Assembly: GCA_026415505.1 (NCBI GenBank)
Contig: JAOAGY010000032.1
Coordinates: 124,001 to 188,000, forward strand
Direction of reading: 5' to 3'
From: Chlorobiota bacterium
GTDB lineage: Bacteria; Bacteroidota; Ignavibacteria; Kapaibacteriales; NICIL-2
Length of the DNA stretch: 64,000 nt
Position numbers and translations under genes: made by a program. The notes beneath the pieces are model-generated. The model searched no databases. It saw only the letters and a program-made list of their open reading frames with translations, and was not told the origin of the DNA. This document shows positions 61,206 through 64,000 of this stretch, one piece after another. Every line of letters begins with the position of its first letter. Within the stretch, counting starts at the first letter, position 1.

Positions 61206-62005
61206 AGTGCAGGTACATTCGTATCGGAACGTTCGAGCGACGGCTTCAGATGCTCCAACAATTGCTCACGCAGTGAAGCGATGGGAATCTCGCTGATCAA
61301 TCTGCCGCGATCGGCGAGCGAGACCGCGCCAGTCTCTTCCGACACAACGAGTGTGAGAACATCGGATTGCTCCGAGATACCGAGTGCTGCTCGGTGGCGG
61401 GTGCCGAGATTTCTCCCGGCATGTTTGCGTTGACTGCTCAGCGGAAGAATGCACCGCGCAGCGACGATCGTTGCACCCTCGATTACCACGGCGCCGTCGT
61501 GCAACGGTGAGCGCGGATTGAAGATGGAAACGAGCAGCTCCGACGAGACAATCGCTCGCAGTGGAACGCCCGTTTCGATGGTGACCTTGATATTCTGACC
61601 GCGTGTGAACACAATCAATGCACCGATGTGTTTCTCGGAGAGTTCTTTTGCAGCTTCGATGACTTCTTCGACCGTTTGAGTGATGCCACTGCGCGAGAAC
61701 ATCTGGAATAGTCGGGTCTGTGTCAGTTCGCTCAGCAAACGGCGAAGCTCAGGTTGGAACAAGACGATGAAGGCAATCAGCCAAATGCTCATCAGCGAGT
61801 TGATGATCCAACTGAGTGCCTTCATGTTCATGCTGCTGACAACCACCGATAGCGCCATCAAAGCCAGCAAGCCGAACAGTATCTGCACGGCGACGGTCGC
61901 ACGAAGCGAGCGGTACAGAATGTAAAAGAACGCTGTGACAATGACAATGTCGAGAATATCCACCAGCGTTACGCTGATGAATTCAATACGGAACAACTCG
62001 ATCAT
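61202..62005 (-). CDS. cdaA: Diadenylate cyclase CdaA (c-di-AMP synthase)
   Basis: A 267-residue protein: three N-terminal membrane helices (residues 10-85, with FFYILYRSLRATVAVQILFGLL), a coiled linker (QTVEEVIEAAKELSEKHIGALIVF), and a DAC domain with FNPRSPLHDGAVVIEG (DGA motif) and GTRHRAALGISEQSDVLTLVVSEETGAVSLA (RHR motif). These residues are the active site that condenses two ATP to c-di-AMP. The usual Firmicutes neighbours cdaR and glmM are absent; instead it is coupled by 4-base overlaps to phoH and pcm. Confidence 0.94.
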   Translation of the reverse strand: MIELFRIEFISVTLVDILDIVIVTAFFYILYRSLRATVAVQILFGLLALMALSVVVSSMNMKALSWIINSLMSIWLIAFIVLFQPELRRLLSELTQTRLFQMFSRSGITQTVEEVIEAAKELSEKHIGALIVFTRGQNIKVTIETGVPLRAIVSSELLVSIFNPRSPLHDGAVVIEGATIVAARCILPLSSQRKHAGRNLGTRHRAALGISEQSDVLTLVVSEETGAVSLADRGRLISEIPIASLREQLLEHLKPSLERSDTNVPAL

Positions 62006-63006
62006 GTCGGGGACTGCTCGTCGGAGAACTGTTGACCGGCTCGTTGATTCTCGCTTCGTTCGTATGCATCAATGATGTCCATTACCAGCCGGTGACGGAC
62101 GACGTCGCTTTTGTCGAAGTACACAAATTCGATTCCTTCGATGCCGCGCAAGACGTTCTGCACGTCGAGCAAGCCTGACTGAGATCGTGTGGAGAGGTCA
62201 ATCTGTGTGACGTCGCCAGTGACGATCGCCTTCGAGCCTTGCCCCAAGCGCGTCAAGAACATCTTCATTTGCCCGATCGTGGTGTTTTGCGCTTCGTCGA
62301 GAATAATGAACGCATTGTTGAGCGTTCGTCCTCGCATGTACGCCAGCGGGATAATCTCGATGATGTGCTTTTCGTTGAGATTCTTGAGCTTATCGGGGGC
62401 GACCATATCGGCAACCGCATCGAGCAGTGGTCGAAGGTAAGGATGAACTTTCTCGAACAAGTCGCCTGGCAAATAGCCGAGCGATTCTCCCGCTTCGACA
62501 GCCGGACGCGTCAAGACGATGCGCTGAACCTGATTTGCTCGAAGCGCAGCCAGCGCCATTGCAACTGCCAAATACGTCTTGCCGGTGCCTGCCGGTCCGA
62601 TCGCAAAAACGATATCTGCATTGGCGACCTTTTCGGCGTAGAAACGTTGGCGTTGCGTCCGCGGACGAATCGGGCCGCTGCGCCCCCAGACGATGATGTC
62701 GGTGGAGCTGTGGGCAGCTCCGCTGGCGGAGTATTGCCCTGCGGTACCATCGACGAGTTCGATGATCTCTTCAACATCGGTCGGCGTAAGCGTCCCTTTC
62801 CGCCGGAGCACGTAGAGCATCTCGCTGATGATGTTTTCCAGCTGGCGGATGTCGTCGGGGGTGCCGCGCAGTGACAGCGTGTTGTTGCGAAAAACTATTG
62901 TCGCTGGGAATCGGCTTTCGAGTAGTTGCAAGTGTGCATCGTTGGCGCCGAGCAGCGCTGCTGGATCGGTGTCGCCGATTTTGATGCGACGTTCGATATA
63001 CTCCAT
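62002..63006 (-). CDS. PhoH-family ATPase (PhoH-like protein)
   Basis: A 334-residue protein from ATG 63006. An N-terminal KH-like region (residues 1-85) is followed by the PhoH ATPase: IRPRTQRQRFYAEKVANADIVFAIGPAGTGKTYLAVAMALAAL, TRPAVEAGESLGYLPGDLFEKVHPYLRPLLDA, FIILDEAQNTTIGQMKMFLTRLGQGSKAIVTGDVTQIDL and a final VVRHRLVMDIIDAYE. The arrangement is that of YbeZ/PhoH proteins, thought to work with YbeY and RNA helicases in rRNA maturation. No ybeY is adjacent. It is the first gene of its run; TATATTTC at 63048-63041 on the minus strand may be part of the promoter. Confidence 0.92.
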   Translation of the reverse strand: MEYIERRIKIGDTDPAALLGANDAHLQLLESRFPATIVFRNNTLSLRGTPDDIRQLENIISEMLYVLRRKGTLTPTDVEEIIELVDGTAGQYSASGAAHSSTDIIVWGRSGPIRPRTQRQRFYAEKVANADIVFAIGPAGTGKTYLAVAMALAALRANQVQRIVLTRPAVEAGESLGYLPGDLFEKVHPYLRPLLDAVADMVAPDKLKNLNEKHIIEIIPLAYMRGRTLNNAFIILDEAQNTTIGQMKMFLTRLGQGSKAIVTGDVTQIDLSTRSQSGLLDVQNVLRGIEGIEFVYFDKSDVVRHRLVMDIIDAYERSENQRAGQQFSDEQSPT

Positions 63007-63112
63007 TGAGTCGTGAATTGATCGAGCAATGAATCGGAACGAAATATACAACGAACAGCACGTTCATAAAATGTACCGATACGTCGCTCGACGTGGAGGG
63101 TATCGAACGTAA

Positions 63113-63139
63113 GCAGGGCACGGGTACGCCGTGCCCTGC
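63113..63139. terminator. 11-bp hairpin downstream of the LysM lipoprotein gene
   Basis: GCAGGGCACGG and CCGTGCCCTGC pair perfectly over a 5-base loop, 36 bases after the stop of the minus-strand LysM gene. No T run follows, so it is a likely 3'-end structure but not a proven terminator. Confidence 0.55.
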
Positions 63140-63174
63140 AGCCACAGTCGAGCAACGAGAATGTGCGATACCGA

Positions 63175-64000
63175 TTACGGCTTCCGCTCGCCGCGTTCGG
63201 ATTGCTCAGTCGGAGTCGTCGGCTGTTGAGGAGCAGCATTGGATTGCGACTGCTCTTGCGCAGCCATCGCCTCACGCTTTTTGCGCCAGTAGCGACGTTC
63301 GGCACGCTTTTCTTCCGGTGTCAGCGGTCCCGGCGGTGGAACGTTCAGTTCCCATCCTGGGCGGATGATGTCGGGGTTACGGATGAGGTCGGTGTTCGCT
63401 TGCCAAATCTTCGGCCAATGGAATGGATCGCCGTACACGTCGCTTTGACCGGCGATATTCCACAGACAGTCTTTGGATTCGCTCCATGGACGCACAACGT
63501 ACTTACCCTTCCACGCAGGCTTACGGTCCATCAGCGACTGAATATCTCGTCGGGCGGCGATCATACGATCGAAAAATTCCGGAAGGACAGCAATTTTTTC
63601 GTTGCGCAGTCGGTTCCACTCCGCCGCGAGCGCATAGACTTCGTTGCGTCGTGGTTCGAAGTCGTTGTCGCTCAGCCCACGAAGTTCCCGGATACGCCCT
63701 TCGAGACGTCCGAGCCGTTCGCGGAATTGGTTGATCTGAGCATCGCTTGCGCCGATGAGGCGATTGTTTTCGTCCTGACACCGCTTCAGATCGCCGACAG
63801 CGGCGTTGAGACGTTCTTCCAGAGCCTTGACTTCGCCCTGCATTTTCTGCTCGTCATCTTCCAGTTTTCGAATACGCATGCGCCAGTCGTCGAGTCGGAG
63901 TATTGCCTCGTCGAACGTGAGCAGACTATCGGGCTTGCTTTCCGGAGCACGAACGACCTGAGACGATCCGCAGCTCATGATCGCAGCAGCACATGCGGCA
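63175..64000 (-). CDS. LysM-domain lipoprotein with coiled coil, 5' end outside the window
   Basis: The frame is open to the window edge; the readable N-terminus (...AAIMSCGSSQ) looks like the end of a lipoprotein signal peptide with the lipobox IMSC, so the true start lies upstream. After it come an acidic coiled coil of about 100 residues (RIRKLEDDEQKMQGEVKALEERL...), then a LysM module (YVVRPWSESKDCLWNIAGQ...DPFHWPKIWQANTDLIRNPDIIRPGWELNVP) and a Gln/Pro/Glu-rich tail. LysM domains bind peptidoglycan. Function beyond a cell-envelope structural role cannot be stated. Confidence 0.82.
   Translation of the reverse strand, partial: AACAAAIMSCGSSQVVRAPESKPDSLLTFDEAILRLDDWRMRIRKLEDDEQKMQGEVKALEERLNAAVGDLKRCQDENNRLIGASDAQINQFRERLGRLEGRIRELRGLSDNDFEPRRNEVYALAAEWNRLRNEKIAVLPEFFDRMIAARRDIQSLMDRKPAWKGKYVVRPWSESKDCLWNIAGQSDVYGDPFHWPKIWQANTDLIRNPDIIRPGWELNVPPPGPLTPEEKRAERRYWRKKREAMAAQEQSQSNAAPQQPTTPTEQSERGERKP

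Noticed and set aside
1-64000. Very frequent TCGATCG/GATCGA strings
   Set aside because: They mostly follow codon pairs such as CTC-GAT-CGx and ATC-GAx and are spread through genes; I could not separate them from codon usage without counting.
1-64000. CRISPR arrays, IS elements, prophage or toxin-antitoxin pairs
   Set aside because: No regularly spaced repeats, transposase or integrase motifs, or small paired ORFs were found on either strand.

Overview
This 64 kb window is a dense, mostly housekeeping piece of a bacterial chromosome, somewhat above half G+C by eye. It most likely comes from the Bacteroidota/Chlorobi side of the tree (Ignavibacteria- or Kapabacteria-like). Four things point there. 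A PorU-type sortase and a PorV-type outer-membrane protein of the type IX secretion system lie side by side. The tmRNA tag peptide reads ANSFSYAMAA, close to the Chlorobium-type tag as I recall it. A promoter element of the Bacteroidota type (TAnnTTTG or TATTTTCG, sometimes with an upstream TTTG or TTG about 20 bases away) recurs before many genes. Most genes lack a clear Shine-Dalgarno site. No ribosomal RNA, plasmid, phage, IS element or CRISPR array was seen.

Layout. 1-6.4 kb (minus strand): partial threonylcarbamoyl-AMP synthase, an orphan peptide-binding lipoprotein, gatA, two TatA/B-type proteins, purQ-purS, pssA-psd. 6.5-19.7 kb (plus): dnaN, a ROK kinase lacking the family zinc cysteines, uvrA, etfB-etfA, a bifunctional-nuclease-domain protein, tRNA-Met(CAU), a PyrK-like flavin/2Fe-2S reductase, an M32 carboxypeptidase, tRNA-Thr(CGU) with promoter and terminator, then the start of a SpoIIE phosphatase / STAS / RsbW-kinase partner-switching module that runs to 20.1 kb. 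20-24.2 kb: Rrf2 regulator, dnaB, dsbD. 24.6-29.8 kb: porU-porV, ended by a strong two-way hairpin. 29.8-38.6 kb (minus): kbl, 3-hydroxyacyl-CoA dehydrogenase, LolC/E-type permease, class I aldolase, ABC exporter and a CBS-type PLP enzyme in one tight run, with mnmA upstream. 38.7-43.8 kb (plus): folC, then gamma-carbonic anhydrase-like protein, uracil-DNA glycosylase, ddl and a PfkB kinase with overlapping ends. 43.7-49.5 kb (minus): rng-dxr-rseP-dacB. 49.5-56.8 kb: the SRP RNA (minus), then lipA, a glutaryl-CoA-dehydrogenase-like enzyme and recN-phnC-phnE-guaD (plus). 56.9-64 kb (minus): tmRNA, a ClpB that stops after its first ATPase domain, and the overlapping run phoH-cdaA-pcm-miaA-surE, followed upstream by a partial LysM lipoprotein.

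Functionally the window covers purine and phospholipid synthesis, replication (dnaN, dnaB), repair (uvrA, recN, uracil-DNA glycosylase), acyl-CoA oxidation (ETF, acyl-CoA dehydrogenase, 3-hydroxyacyl-CoA dehydrogenase), envelope building and secretion (Tat, T9SS, DsbD, PBP4, RseP, Ddl), tRNA modification (mnmA, miaA, TsaC/Sua5) and signalling (c-di-AMP, partner switching). The points that most deserve attention are the half-length ClpB directly upstream of ssrA, the phnC-phnE-guaD operon without a binding protein, the stand-alone PyrK-like reductase, two small RNAs easily missed by protein-based annotation (SRP RNA and tmRNA), and the shared promoter element. I did not find a clearly novel defence or mobile system.
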